Numbered from the stretch's first letter, positions 50,501 through 63,624 are shown. The stretch is DNA of 64,000 nt from Theobroma cacao (GCF_000208745.1 NC_030858.1:3561888-3625887), one strand, 5' to 3'. Notes: generated by a model from the letters alone, not told the origin. Program-made: numbers and translations.

Positions 50501-52687
50501 TCACCTGAGCTTTCTAATCACTGTTGTGAGTGTCAACAAGCTGCGGTTAATATGGCTACCTTCTTTCAATCTTGCACCATCAGCATTTGTTTGAGAGACA
50601 CGTTCACTTCCTGCGAGGTCCACAAGATTCTGCAATATGGTGTCTTGGTCAAACTAACCATACATAGTTTACGATCAAGGATGTAAAACAACGCAAAAAA
50701 TTATTGAACATACCAAACTTGCTAAGAAAGACTTCACACATTCTGAATTTTCCCGAAGGCTACTCTCAATGGTCTGCAAACAATGATCCAAGCAGTGTAA
50801 GGTTTTCGCCTTACTCATGGAATATGAACTGGGAATATAGTACTTGTGCACAAATAAAACCAACAAAACAGTGGCTCATAGTTGTGATTCAAAACAAACC
50901 ACAGACAAATGTGCAAGTGTGTAGGTATCAGAGAGAGAGCTCATTAGTTGATTAAAAGACAAATCTAAAAGAACAACTTTGTATCTCTAGCACTTCTAGA
51001 TAGTTTATGAGAAGTCTTAATCAATTATGAATCAAGTTGCTTGCTACTTGTGTCAGCAAGCTAATACGAATAAATGAGAATTCACGAATACTTTTGTCAA
51101 TAGGGAGGTAGAGTGAACAAAATGAATGCAGAAAAAGATAGCCTTCTTTGTGCAACCCTCAGGCGCATATAAAACGTAAAACTTGGAAAAGAAAGAAAAC
51201 AGATGGACCAAGCATTGGAATAAACAGATTAGTTACTAGTGCTCTATATACATTCTTTACCAATGCAAACAAAGGAAAAAGAAAAAAACTATTGCAATGC
51301 ACAGGGAAGGTTACCTACTTAACTCAAACAGAATGCAGCCACTAATAGAATTTGAAATGAATTGAGAAAAAAGAAACAGTTCTGTCTTACCAGCCTGATA
51401 ATCTGATGTGACCTTGAGCTTTTATCGTTCAAAGCCGTTTCTCCCACCTGCCTTTGTGCTGCAGAGTTTGTTAAGTACAAAATGTTATTGATTATACAAG
51501 TGCTAAGTTATTTAAAGATAAATTATGAGTGAGCCCAAAATATTGATGTAGGAAGATATATGAGCTAAACTAATAAGACTAACCAGGGAAATAATTGCAT
51601 CTCATAATTATAAATTTACCTTCACAAATGCCAATTAAGTGCTTCAAATGTTGGCTGTCCTTGACGACTTCTTCAACAAGTTTTTCAACGATGGTACCTT
51701 TCTGTATTTTACAAAACAAAATTTCAAAATGGAAACTGTTAAAATTTCAAAAGTCTTTATTGTCAAAATAAAGAAGCGAAAAGAAGCTCCATTGTATACC
51801 TCAGGATCGTCCAAAAGTCTCAAGCAACCAGAATCACGATTCAAAAGGTCTACAACAGTCTCGTTGTATATCTCCAGTGCAGAAAATTTTAAGACAAAGT
51901 CTCTCTCCTGTGTCTGAGAGATTGAAATACATAAGCATGATGACAGGAGCAAATCCCAACACAACAATTTATTTATCAAATAGTAACTTACATTTTTTAT
52001 GTGTTCAAAGATGTCCTTAACAGCATTTTCAGTGATTCCTCTCATGGTAAATGTCTTCCCACTACTTGTCTGCCCGTATGCAAAAATTGTTGCTGTGCAA
52101 GGAAGAAATTGTTCACACCGTTTTTAAATTTTACTCCAATGGGAAAAGAAAATAAAAAAGGAATACAAAAAGAAATCTAACCATTAATTCCTGTGAGAGC
52201 AGATAAGGCAACATCCTTGGCCCCTTCTTCATAAGCCTTTCTAGTAGAGCATGATGGATCAAAAACTCTATCTGCCATATATTAGTCATTTTAGTCAAAA
52301 TTAGTAAGAACACTAATAAAAGAAATTTAATAATCATTTCTTTAATTCCTCATTAGCCATCAACTAACATTAGTAAAATATAACATTCATTAACCCCAAA
52401 GCTAGTGAACCATAGATCATTGAAGATCACAACAAATTTACAGTAATGTGAGAGATACCAAAACTGTAGTGCGTGGCGGGGCGTTCATGATTTGGATGCT
52501 TGAAATGGATGCTATGGTCATCGACACAATTCCAAGCAATAAGATCATACATTGTTTGTTCTCTCCGGCTTAGCGGCCGCATCCGAACAGTCACCAGAAT
52601 CTTCTCCTCCCGAGTCTTGAGACCTCCCGGGGTCGCCGCCGGTGTCCTTGGTATCTTACACAATGGCGTGGCTGGTGTCCCAACCAT
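47525..52687 (-). CDS. NACK2: NACK2/TES-type cytokinetic kinesin (kinesin-7)
   Basis: Fourteen coding exons: 52687-52459, 52271-52182, 52092-51992, 51913-51800, 51701-51620, 51458-51391, 50773-50714, 50629-50505, 50293-50095, 49688-49551, 49465-49376, 49300-48392, 48272-47965 and 47852-47525 (TAA). All are in phase, 946 residues (TES is about 938). The N-terminal motor has P-loop GQTSSGKT (113-120), switch I NDKSSRSH (216-223) and switch II DLAGSE (252-257). Coiled-coil stretches follow ([40 protein letters not shown]). The C-terminal NACK domain, which in this family binds and activates the NPK1/ANP MAPKKK, includes [20 protein letters not shown] and [15 protein letters not shown]. These kinesins drive phragmoplast expansion in cytokinesis; TES acts chiefly in male meiotic cytokinesis. 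NACK2/TES over NACK1/HINKEL rests on motor sequence (MVGTP start, [20 protein letters not shown]) and gene order. Confidence 0.93.
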
Positions 52688-52713
52688 CTTTTTGATAAAC
52701 TCAGTTCAATTTC

Positions 52714-52993
52714 CTGCTTTAAAATTAAATAGAATCAGCTTAAAGAACTTCAAGAATCTATCTAAGTTTTACCAAGAAAAAAATAGATCAGCATTAAATA
52801 ACAGTGAAATCAAACTTGCATCAATTGGGAAAAAATTATTTCTTTTTTACATGATTTTATTTTCTTTCCTTGATTGCCATTTTCACTTTAAAGCTAACTT
52901 TTTTAAAACCACCCAACAAAAATTCACCTGAAAATTTTGCAAGAAATAAAAAAAATAACAGCAAAAGAATGGAAAGAATAGTGAGTAACTTAC
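52714..52993 (-). other. Probable 5' UTR intron of the kinesin gene
   Basis: On the minus strand a donor GCT|gtaagtta (52994/52993) and acceptor aaagCAG (52714/52713) flank 280 bases, leaving 26 bases of leader before the ATG at 52687. The first leader exon would run upstream from 52994 to about 53240. Confidence 0.6.
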
Positions 52994-53249
52994 AGCGAAA
53001 GTCCAATTCTTTTCAAAACTTCAGTTCTTGAAGGCCGCAGGGGAAAATAAAGATTCAACAAATGCGGAGAAATACGACGTCGTAACAACAGTCCAAATCA
53101 AAGTTCATTAGGGTTTCTCCAGTAAACCTGAGTTTTTGGGGAGGAATAATAATTTTGCATTTGTTTGTTTCGAGGGAAAAAGATGAAGAAGAGAGGAGGA
53201 GGAAGAAGGAAGAGAACGTAACGGATACTTCTGTTTCTTTTTTTAGCAT

Positions 53250-56200
53250 TATTAATTTTTTTTAATATTTTTTTCCGTTCTGTGCGCGCACCTGATAGGG
53301 GCAAGTATAAATTTGAACTGGTGGGGTCCGTTTCCTTTGGGACCGCAGGTGGAGCCCCCTTTTTCACATGCTCCCTTCTTTCAAACAGAACCATTCACAA
53401 AAGTTGGACGCCTTTGAGCCCACCAGAATAACGCAGAGGCCCAAATTTCAATTTATGGCCTCAAGTCTCAAAAGTCTATGGGATTGATCCTTAATCACTT
53501 TCAGAGTCAAATTTAAGGCCCAAATTTCACGTGGAAGTCTCGAGTTTGAAGTTCTTTACGTGTAAAGCAATTGAGGTGGTGAATGATTGACAATTTTTAC
53601 AGAAATGTAAACAAGAGAGGCCCATACGTTTGGAGATACTGTGAGAATAAAGGGTTCTTTGTGCGTTTTATTACCAGACAGAATATGCTTTAGCTAAAAA
53701 ACATAGGTGCAATGCAAGGAAAGAGAGATTCACGGAAGAAGAAAAGAAAAAAAAAAGTAAAAAGTATTTTTGTTTGTATGGTTTTTTGTGGTTTAGAAGG
53801 AAGAAACTTGTTGAGTATACAAACGTGTGGATTGGGGATTTTCTATATTTTTGAAACATGTCCTCTTCCAAATATGGTAGAATCGAAAGGAAAAACAAAA
53901 CAAAGACGCATCCCATGGTCAATTCTTTCTTCTTATACGTTATTTGCGTGGCGATTGGCAAACGAGTGAAGGGACAACTAAATTTTTCTTTTCCCCTTCG
54001 TCGCACAAATTAATGGTGGGAATCTCCCTTTATTCTTTCCCCGAAACTTTTGGTTCCCCTTTTGTTTCACCTCATGCTATAATTCACAAGTTTTGGTAAA
54101 AGAGCTCAATCCTATCTCTCGCTTATAGTTCTCGTATTAAAAGCTCAAAGATACATTCCATTGAACTAGTAAACTAGTAACCAACATATTGTTTCGGCTT
54201 GGAACCTCTTCAATCATGAACATCGATAAACACAACACGTGGAAAAAAATGTAGGAAATTCTAAACTTTCACCCAAAGAAATAGGATATTCTTTAAAGCC
54301 TTGCCCCAATAAGAAATGGAATATGATCCGGAACTAGAACTTGAGAGAACGGCATGAGTGCCACGTGGCAAAGCTTTCCCTAGAGTCAAGTTACTTTGGG
54401 CTTTTTCATTATCAAAGCCAGCCCACGTAGCCAAAATTATGGACTAATTCATCGTGGGGTCCAATTATTACTATAGTTAACGAAATATACTAATCAAGCT
54501 GCTTGATAGAGAATGAGCACTCAACTGCTTGATAGAGAATGAACAGTCTCTTTCGAATTAAATCTAGTTGACCCCATCTGAAAAAAGGCTGAGGAACAAT
54601 TTGCTTTCAATAAATGTCAAATCTTAATCCAAAACTCACATCTGAACCGTTCAATGTGGCAACAGAGAGAGAGGGGAAGGTTAAATATCTACCATAAAAC
54701 AACGTGCTAGGGGGGGGACGGTGAGAGTTCAGAGTTGAGACCCTCGTGTCTTATCACCAAAGGGCACATGCGACTTATGTAAAAGCAACGGCTTATATTT
54801 GAATGGGAGAAGGTTCATCAATAGAAAAATGAAAATTGTTTTGAGATAAGAATTACCTAATCATAATGAGATATAGACAAAGAGACTTTACCGATTATAT
54901 CAATCAAAATCAATGTGGAATATCAATGAAGAATTTTTTAGTTGACAGCCCAGCTGATTATTGAATAACTTAGCAAAGTGTCAGAGCGTCAAATTTCTAT
55001 TCTTGAACGGCATAGAATTAAAGGGAAATCAAATCTTCATTTATATGATTTTTTTTTTTTTTTTTTTTTGGGTTTTTGGATGGGAGATTTCATTAAAATC
55101 AGATTGGCGTATTATCCCTTCTTGTCTCCTTTTAGATTGCTCATATGCCTATGAGACTGACACTTCGATGCTTGGTATGGCACGGTTAAGGGTCATACTG
55201 TCTCACATTAGGGAAGATCCATGATATATGTGATAAGGGCGTCCCTTTATTAATCTTTTGGTCTCCCCTGCCTGCAATGTTTGGAACAAATGTTGTTGTT
55301 TTTTACCAAAAATCAAAAGAGTCTTTGAAGGAGATATGTGCAAAAGGCTCAATATATTCCAGGCTATCAAGAAGAAAACAAACAACTGAAGAGAGAGCCA
55401 GAAAGCATAGTCTCAGATGTAACGATAACAAGAAAAAAATATGACGTTTGATGAGAGAGGTCCCAAATTTTCGCCTTCAAGTCAGAGGGTTTAGCCCCAC
55501 CGAACCCATGGGTGTGTAACCATGCATGCAAGCCAGCACAAAAGATTAGACCCACACCTACAAGATTAAATCCGCCTCAAAAAAAATTCAATTTTAATAT
55601 GTAATAATTTGATTTCAAATCTCCAAATTTCATCAAAAATCCAAAAAAAAAAAAGGGAAAAACCTGCATGTAAAACACATTGAAATTTGATTTATGCAAG
55701 TTGAGCTGATAATCTTTTCTGAAAAGAAAGCTGGCACCCCACCTTAGATTTAAACCCTACTCCCTCGAACCACAATTTAAAGACAACAACAACCCAACAA
55801 TAGTAAGTTCAGCGATCTAACTCCCAACAACAAAAGCAGGAAATGTACAATCAATGGGAGAGATATCGGTGACGCTTGGAGTGTAAGAAAAGTCATTAAC
55901 CAAAATTTAACAAAAGCCATCATTTGAGATCTCTGACCCACAAACCATCAAAACAGCCACCCACTGATTTTTTTTTTTTTAATCTTCTTCTTCTTCCTCC
56001 TTTCCTCCTCTAGCTGATCAGTCATGGTGATCTTTTTATATGATGCCGAGGTTATTATGTAATTAATGAATGGAACTCAATGACCTAACATTTCTTTCAT
56101 GAGGCATAGACAGAAATTTCACTTGAACAGAAAGCTCGTTTGTTTGTATGATGAACCCATCTTTCATGCGTCAACAGCACGCAAAAACCCATAAGCTTTG

Positions 56201-56808
56201 ACCTTAAAACAATAAAAAAGTATGCATTTTTCTTCTGTTTGCTTTGTTTAATTAATTGATTTTTTTCAATCTGTTCTGATAACATTTTGTAATATCCCTA
56301 CACTTTATTGCATTCTCCAATACGAATTATTTAATTCTCTAATCTTAAATGGCATGATGCCATGATGAAATGGAATATGATATCACAAAAAAAAAAGTTA
56401 TTTACTATGCCCTATATTAAAACTGAGGAAATTTTATCTATGTCTAGTTTATATAATTTGTAATAAGAAATTAGCAATGGCATGATTGTCGCCGTCAGCA
56501 TTAGTAATTTAGTGGTGGCATGCGAATGTAGTGGGATCGAATGGAGACAAAAAGCAGGAAACTACTCTTGTTCTTCCTACACATATTACTATATATTGAA
56601 AAATGAAAGTAAATTTATAACTATTGTGGTCATTTCTAAGTCAAACTTTTCACTATTTGCACCTTCACATTTCAATAAATCCAAAAATATGTACATCATG
56701 CATGATCATGCTTTGTAAATGGAGTTTGATTTAAAAAGTAGGACTTCTCCTTAAACGGTTCAATATCATGGGGGACCACTACCCCAATCCCTTAGTTTTA
56801 CTTGAATA
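53250..56808. other. Intergenic, kinesin promoter then gene-free DNA
   Basis: The left end is the kinesin promoter side. Beyond it I see no gene. Small items: CACGTG G-box cores at 54236-54241 and 54362-54367, an 18-base direct repeat CTGCTTGATAGAGAATGA at 54499 and 54525, and homopolymer runs (T near 55051-55070). The small open frames have no family features. Confidence 0.6.
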
Positions 56809-58105
56809 GCACATTTGGTTCACGGAATAAAATAGCTATTACGTGAGAATAGAATAGAATAGAATAAGTATTACGTAGTTTCGTATAATGAATAGAATAG
56901 AGTATGAATAATTATTATGATTTATTACAGTGTTTGATTGGTAACAATAACTTTGAAATAAGAAATGAATAGAAAATAAAAGATAAAATATTCTTTATTT
57001 ATATATATGATATACTTATATATTNNNNNNNNNNNNNNNNNNNNNNNNNNNNNNNNNNNNNNNNNNNNNNNNNNNNNNNNNNNNNNNNNNNNNNNNNNNN
57101 NNNNNNNNNNNNNNNNNNNNNNNNNNNNNNNNNNNNNNNNNNNNNNNNNNNNNNNNNNNNNNNNNNNNNNNNNNNNNNNNNNNNNNNNNNNNNNNNNNNN
57201 NNNNNNNNNNNNNNNNNNNNNNNNNNNNNNNNNNNNNNNNNNNNNNNNNNNNNNNNNNNNNNNNNNNNNNNNNNNNNNNNNNNNNNNNNNNNNNNNNNNN
57301 NNNNNNNNNNNNNNNNNNNNNNNNNNNNNNNNNNNNNNNNNNNNNNNNNNNNNNNNNNNNNNNNNNNNNNNNNNNNNNNNNNNNNNNNNNNNNNNNNNNN
57401 NNNNNNNNNNNNNNNNNNNNNNNNNNNNNNNNNNNNNNNNNNNNNNNNNNNNNNNNNNNNNNNNNNNNNNNNNNNNNNNNNNNNNNNNNNNNNNNNNNNN
57501 NNNNNNNNNNNNNNNNNNNNNNNNNNNNNNNNNNNNNNNNNNNNNNNNNNNNNNNNNNNNNNNNNNNNNNNNNNNNNNNNNNNNNNTTTTTGTGTTGTGA
57601 TATTTTAAATAATTACATTTATTCTTTTAAAAAGTTAAAAATATAATAATAATATTAAAGTTGTAAAATATTAAAATGTATTTTTCAAACTATTAAACTT
57701 CACAAGTGATTAGAGTCAGAAGATTATCACATATTTTATTACAAAATATTTTTTAAAATTAATATTTTAATATTATATTATTTAATAATTTAAATATATT
57801 ATTATTAAAATATGAAAATATTAATAATTTTGTAATTTTAATTAAAAATATTAATTTTATAAGTTTAAGTTTGTAATTTTAAAAACAAATAAGGACATTT
57901 TAGTCCAAAATATTTGAATTTTATTCTCATGGTTGTGGAATAGCTAATACCATTGGAGAATATGGTATTAGCTATTTCAAGCTTTTACCCAATTTTAAAG
58001 AATAGTCATTCCAAAATTCCTTCCCCACATGCAAACCAAATAAGGGGATAAAATTTTGTAAGGAATAGAAGGGGAATGGCTTAGCTATTCCTTTAACCAA
58101 ACGTG
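56809..58105. mobile_element. Non-autonomous DNA transposon remnant containing the gap
   Basis: The left end CACATTTGGTTCACGGAATA (56810) and the reverse complement of the right end, CACGTTTGGTTAAAGGAATA (from 58105), match over about 20 bases apart from a few differences. They form terminal inverted repeats. The interior is AT-rich with GAATAGAATAG-type repetition and a 15-bp perfect hairpin at 57939-57976. No transposase is visible, though 562 bases are unsequenced. No convincing target-site duplication was found, so the superfamily is open. Confidence 0.6.
57025..57586. other. Assembly gap (562 N)
   Basis: Unresolved bases. The gap lies inside the transposon remnant, flanked by AT-rich repetitive sequence, which explains why it did not assemble. 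The apparent open frame across the Ns is meaningless. Confidence 1.
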
Positions 58106-58348
58106 ACCGAAGAGATTGGAACAAGGAATAGGGGCGACGGCAACATTATTGCATTCCTCATGCAAAATAAAAAAAAATGTGGACCTATTTTCATCGATAA
58201 ACTTACTTTTCTTTCGTACTATATGTTTATTATGTTGTGTTTTCACAACAATCTGAATCGCATAACTACATATATAGATTGTACCATTTTGTAATTCACC
58301 ACTTTATTTGATGGAGATGTTTGCTTATATATTTCACATGTCTTATAG

Positions 58349-59319
58349 TAAGGACAGATTCAAAAAAAATTTTGAGTGGTATTATAATATTTATAATTTT
58401 TTTTCTTTTTCTTGATCTAAGATCTACTGCAAGAGTATTTAGATCAAATTCAATACAACTTTACTTAGAAGAATATTGTTGAGTATCATCATTAATAGAA
58501 TTTTGTTGTTGTTGTCTCTGATTTGAGTATTGTGAAACAATTTTTTTTCTTTTAAAATATCTTTCTATGGTTTTATTTATTTAAAATTATAAAAATTGTT
58601 AAAAATTACTATTCATTAGTATAAATTAAAATATTAAAATAAAAATAAAATATGATTTTACATAATAAATTATTAGATTAAGTAACTAACAATATGATAA
58701 TTTTGTATTTATTAATCAAAACTAAATCTAGGCATCCACAAATTATATGAAGTTAAATACAAAAATCAAATAATCAAATAATATATCTACACAATAAATA
58801 AATAAAAAGAAATATTCACAATTTCAAGATATTGTTTGACACGTAATACTAGTTTTTATTAACCAAATTATAATTATGAATTCAAATTATCAAACTAATA
58901 AAAAAAATATTTAGATATGAAATATTTAAAAACTTAATTTAAGTTGAAAATTACTTACAATTGAAACTAGATAAATTGTTTTGAGAGAGAGTAAACAACA
59001 CAATTAAGGACCACGAAAGGGAAGGACTTGAATTTTTAGATAGAAAGAATAGTTTAGGTTTTGATTTTTTAAATAAAATCTTAAATTATAAAAAAAATTA
59101 TCTTTCCTTATAGTGTTTAAATATTAATACATAAATTACTTTTTGATAAGTCATTTTCACTTAAAGTCTTTGATTCCATTCTTTATAAAATTGTAAAGAG
59201 AATAATAAATTCATTAACATATTAATTACCCTAAATCTTAAATAAAATGTATAAAAGTTAATATATTTTAAAAAGTGAGTGGTGTCATGTGACCCCACTC
59301 CTTCCTACAATTGTCCGCC
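58349..59319. mobile_element. DNA transposon remnant with 12-bp target duplication
   Basis: The 12-mer CATGTCTTATAG occurs at 58337-58348 and again at 59320-59331, flanking 971 bases. The inner ends are imperfectly inverted. The left reads GGACAGATTCAAA...TTTTGAGTGG; the reverse complement of the right reads GGCGGACAATTGTAGGAAGGAGTGGGG. The interior is AT-rich with no coding frame. A 9-12 base duplication is the size made by Mutator-like elements, but hAT (8 bp) with chance extension is possible. Confidence 0.65.
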
Positions 59320-59331
59320 CATGTCTTATAG

Positions 59332-62300
59332 CTTATATCCATTACATGTATAATAAACTGAGTTTTTTTTTTGCAATTTTTGCCACGTGAAAAATCATAT
59401 TGACAAGGATCTCGTAAATTCAGTCATAGTCTACATCGTGCAAATGTGACTTGAGATATATTTTAGGATGGCAAGTTTGGTAAGATTTTTCCTTCACCTT
59501 GTAACAATCGGCAATCTCGGCATTTAGGCATTGAAAACTTGCTGCGTTGCGAGGGTTACAATACTCACTAACCTTGACTTGGAGTTTACAAAGATGTTAG
59601 GCGTACCAAACCCCAATCGAGTGCAAAATGGTAGCCAAAGGGGCCTATCCAGATTGGATTTAGGCTGAGGGGCCCTACAAGAACATCACTTTCCAACTTC
59701 ATTTCTCTAACCATTTATTTTCTCTTTTTTCCATTGGCTAAACTTGCCTGCTGATTGGTCCCTTGCTGGTCCCAGCCTAAACCTTGTGTGTGGTGACGGT
59801 GGTTTAGTCTTTTGATTTGAATATTGGGTGAACTTCGTAAATGACTTGCCAAATGAAGGAGTAGATCTTTTATTTTCTCAAGCAATAATGCAACGGTGGG
59901 TGCATCTCCACGATCACTTTAAATATAATAATAAAATAATTGTCAACTGTTATATTTGGAAATGAAAATTATGAAATGACTGTACTTGTTTTGAACATTC
60001 TCCAAATTTGTAAGGTAACTTTGAGCAATACAAATTAGGTAAAGAACAATGGACTGGTCTGTCCAGTCAGCTAATTTACGTGCAGTACTGAAGGTAATTC
60101 AATTTGATTTTGGAATCCTGATTTAATATTGTGATCAAAGCTTTTCCTACTCGTACCATTATTTTTGGTGAAAGAACACTAGGCGCAAGAATAATCATTA
60201 ATTTCTTTCCTTCCAAATCTCAAGTCATTATGTGCACCAAATTTGGAGAGATTTTTGACATGTCATCCTCGTTGTTATCCATAAAAATTTTGGCTTACGC
60301 AAATACGATTATGAACGACAATGAAGCCAGGCCCTGTCAAATTATTTGCCATAGTTGATGATTGATGATGGACTGAAAAAAGGGCAAAATAATTCAACAT
60401 TATTGTTACGGAATTTTTTTTTATTATATTTAATTAAATTTTTGCATTTTTAATAAGTTCTTGTAACTAACTCTTGATCAAATGTGATTAATTAAAATAT
60501 CACTTATTTTTTTATTATATGATATTAACGTGATATGTTAATATATTGTATTGGATAATATATGATATGTTAATGTGATATTGTAATATGATTATATGAC
60601 ATTTTTTACTGTTAACATCACGTGAGTATAAAATTATAGATATCATTTTGACTGATGATAGTTAATTTAATTATAAAGACTTATTTGATATAAAAAAAAA
60701 TACAAAAACTTAATAAAACATATAATAAAGACTTATTTAATTTTTTTAAATAATTTAAAATATTATGTAAAAAAAAAAATTCTTGGACTAGTGCTAGTCA
60801 TCTTAAAACAATATTTATGATTGTCAAAATCAAGCCAATACATGCATTTATACATTTGCAAAAAGCAATAAAGAGGGAAGATATTTTATGTGGGGTAATA
60901 CATTTGTTTTTGTGATTGGCAATTTCTCATTGTTGTCATCCATTGTAGCAGCTTTTAGTGTACCCCCATCGAATTTCCCTGCCAACTAGTTTTATTAATT
61001 GTTTTGAACTCCAATTGACTCTTTCATTGTTTACATGTTTTAAATTATTTTGTTTATTTATTTTCTTGTTTAATTTTTCTTGGGATTCAACTCTCAAAGT
61101 CTCTGATTTTAAAGGAATGACTGTAGAACTTGTTATTTTGAGGAAAATAAAAAAAGAAAGAAAACTGACATTGAACCCGTTTGCTTATACCAACACTATT
61201 TTTCAACATTCATTTTTGTAAGTAAAGGCCATTTATTCAGATATTTAACAACAAAAGAGGGCATTTATTCAGATAGATGGTGATCCTCAATCAATTTTAC
61301 TATTAAAAGCTTGTCCCTGATGTCACTGCACGAATCATTTGGTCCATAATTTTTTTATTCACCAAGTTGGTCAAGAAATGTTGTCTCGAGTTTATGGCAG
61401 TTGCACTGCAAACCCAGAATTTATATGCTAATTCAAACAAAATTAGCTTAATGTTGTCAATCATGTAAGAACAAATTGCAACCAACTTGTTGGGTCATTT
61501 TCCTTTTCATAGCTTGGATTACTTCATATTTTACCTGGATATCTCAACGACGACCACACAACTTCAGTGATTCTAAGCACCAAATTACAATGACAAGAGA
61601 CACCTAAATGCAACAAAATGAAGTGCCATTTCTCTTCTGTTAATATTTATTTAATGTAAATACGGCCTTACTTGTATTTTACCATGATTTTATCCGAAGC
61701 TTTGTTCTCCAGCAACAGAATTAAGTAGGGAAGAAAGAATTACTTTTTTTTTTTAAAAATATATATGGGAATGGGACCTAAATGGTCCGTACAGAAACAG
61801 TCAGCCAACCTGTCGAAAATGGACTTCTCTTTCAGACTCAATGCTTTGATTGCAAGCCGCCGATGGCAGCAGGCAGCAATTTATCCTCTTTCACTCTCTC
61901 CCAAAGCCTCCAGCTTGGTATGGTCCAGCCCCAAACTAAAACAAAAGAATCAAAGAATTTGTTGCTGTCTCTGTGACTCACCACGTGATCCACATCTCAC
62001 CTAATTCCTTACCATTTCAATTTTGGCAGTCACGACATTATCCAAACCCTCTTGATTTTTAAATGTGAAAAGTTTCAATTTTTGTGGTTGAACAAACGAG
62101 TTCATTTGTGGTATTAAAGCCATTCGGTTTAATTATAGCAAGCAAAACCATTCTCTTAGATCACCCACACGAGCTTGCCAAGTATAGAAGATTACTACAT
62201 AAATATGCACATTGTAAATCTTTATATGATGAATATATATACCATGTATTATCAGTCTATACATTACAAGATTCAAAATTTTAATAATTTATAAACCGTA

Positions 62301-63592
62301 AGTTCAATTAATTAATAATATATTTATTTTAAATTTTATTAAATATAAATTCAGTTTGTATTTGAATGCCTTTCTTTAGTTATCATTTATATGCATTGAT
62401 AAATACTAGTGTACTAATAATATTTTAAAAACAACTGTGATTTCAGCATTAAGTCATAAGCCACGTGAGGGGGTTTTAAAAATCAAATACCAGGTGACGC
62501 CAAAACCACAACAACTAGCCAATGGATTTTCCAGAAGCTCTCCTTTCTCTCTTTCTTCTGCAAATTTCAAGGTTTAAAAAAACTTTGGACCGGATAAGCT
62601 TGTTTACCAACCTTGGGGATTAAATAAAATTGATCAATTAAATTTTAATTTCATAAATTTATTTGGTACGACTTATAAGTTTGTCGGTGCTATCATGCCA
62701 CGTCGGACATCGATGATTCTGCCAATCCAATTCTAGAGTTCGCTGTCTCGCACTTTTATTCGTCGGGACCCGCGTGCCAGCTAGACTTATTCCTGACGGA
62801 ACCAAACTCAGTCTGGTTACCTCAGGCTTAACAACGGACCAATCCACTATCGCCACGTTGCCCATCCGAGTATCTATGGTTTTGTTTGTAATCGCCTTCC
62901 TGACAACGTGACCCACCACCCCCGGTACCGTAACTGGCGCGGTGTGAATCCAACGCGGCGACTGCAAAAACTTTGTAGATGTGTTGGATTTTAATTATCC
63001 AAAACAAGTAAAATATCCAAAAAAAAAATTATTAACAAAGTCGAAATGACGAATTCACCCTGCAAACAGTGACGTGGCCGGCGCTTATTGTACAACCGAC
63101 CAGAAAGACTACATTTTCTTTTCCTTGAATGGAAGTTGAAAGGCGCAAAAATATTCCAAAGTCAAAGACTACATGAACCATAGAAAACGTTAAATATATG
63201 CGAAACAAGAAAAATTTGAAAATTAAATATATATTTAATCAAAATTGAGTACAATAAATAAATGAAAGAGAAACCCTTGTTTTTTCCTTCAACTCTCAAC
63301 TTAATCCAAAATGTTACTAAATTAAATATATGAAAACTAACTAAGTTTGAGGAGGAAGAAAAGTGGATAAAAAATTAATAAAAAAATGGGGCCATGGGGC
63401 CAACAGAATAGGGGAAGGAAAAAAATAAGCGGTTTCTGAAAGGAACAATGGAACCACAGAAAGGTCAGGAGGCAGTATTGATGGGTTTTTTTGGGGGTCA
63501 CGGAAACCAATGGAGAAACTTAAGATCTAGCTTAACAAAGCCATGAAAACAAAAGGGGATGGGAAGAGACTAGGAGAGTGCCTCCCTCTGTG
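59332..63592. other. Gene-free DNA upstream of the right-edge gene
   Basis: No coding gene is recognised. CACGTG cores occur at 59384-59389, 61982-61987 and 62462-62467. A markedly GC-richer island at about 62680-62960 interrupts AT-rich flanks; its minus-strand 102-codon frame has no recognised domain. Very AT-rich stretches lie at 60410-60780 and 62280-62350. Confidence 0.55.
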
Positions 63593-63600
63593 TATAAAAG
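63593..63600 (+). promoter_or_regulatory. TATA box of right-edge gene
   Basis: TATAAAAG stands about 30 bases before a pyrimidine-rich leader-like sequence (63620-63740), the expected spacing for a plant core promoter. It is the best TATA box in the window. Confidence 0.75.
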
Positions 63601-63624
63601 GGTCTCTAGCCTCACCTCTTTCTC

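Noticed and set aside
57007..57600. 197-codon open frame
   Set aside because: Almost entirely unresolved N bases.
61765..62004. 79-codon plus-strand frame (begins MGMGPKWSVQKQ)
   Set aside because: No domain, no leader or promoter signs, and an overlapping second frame is equally open.
59384..62467. Scattered CACGTG G-boxes as a regulatory cluster
   Set aside because: Only three cores over 3 kb; not clearly above expectation, so listed as sites but not claimed as a module.
62659..62967. 102-codon minus-strand frame in the GC-rich island
   Set aside because: GC-rich DNA lacks stops by chance; no recognisable motif, no splice partners. Kept only as a composition anomaly.
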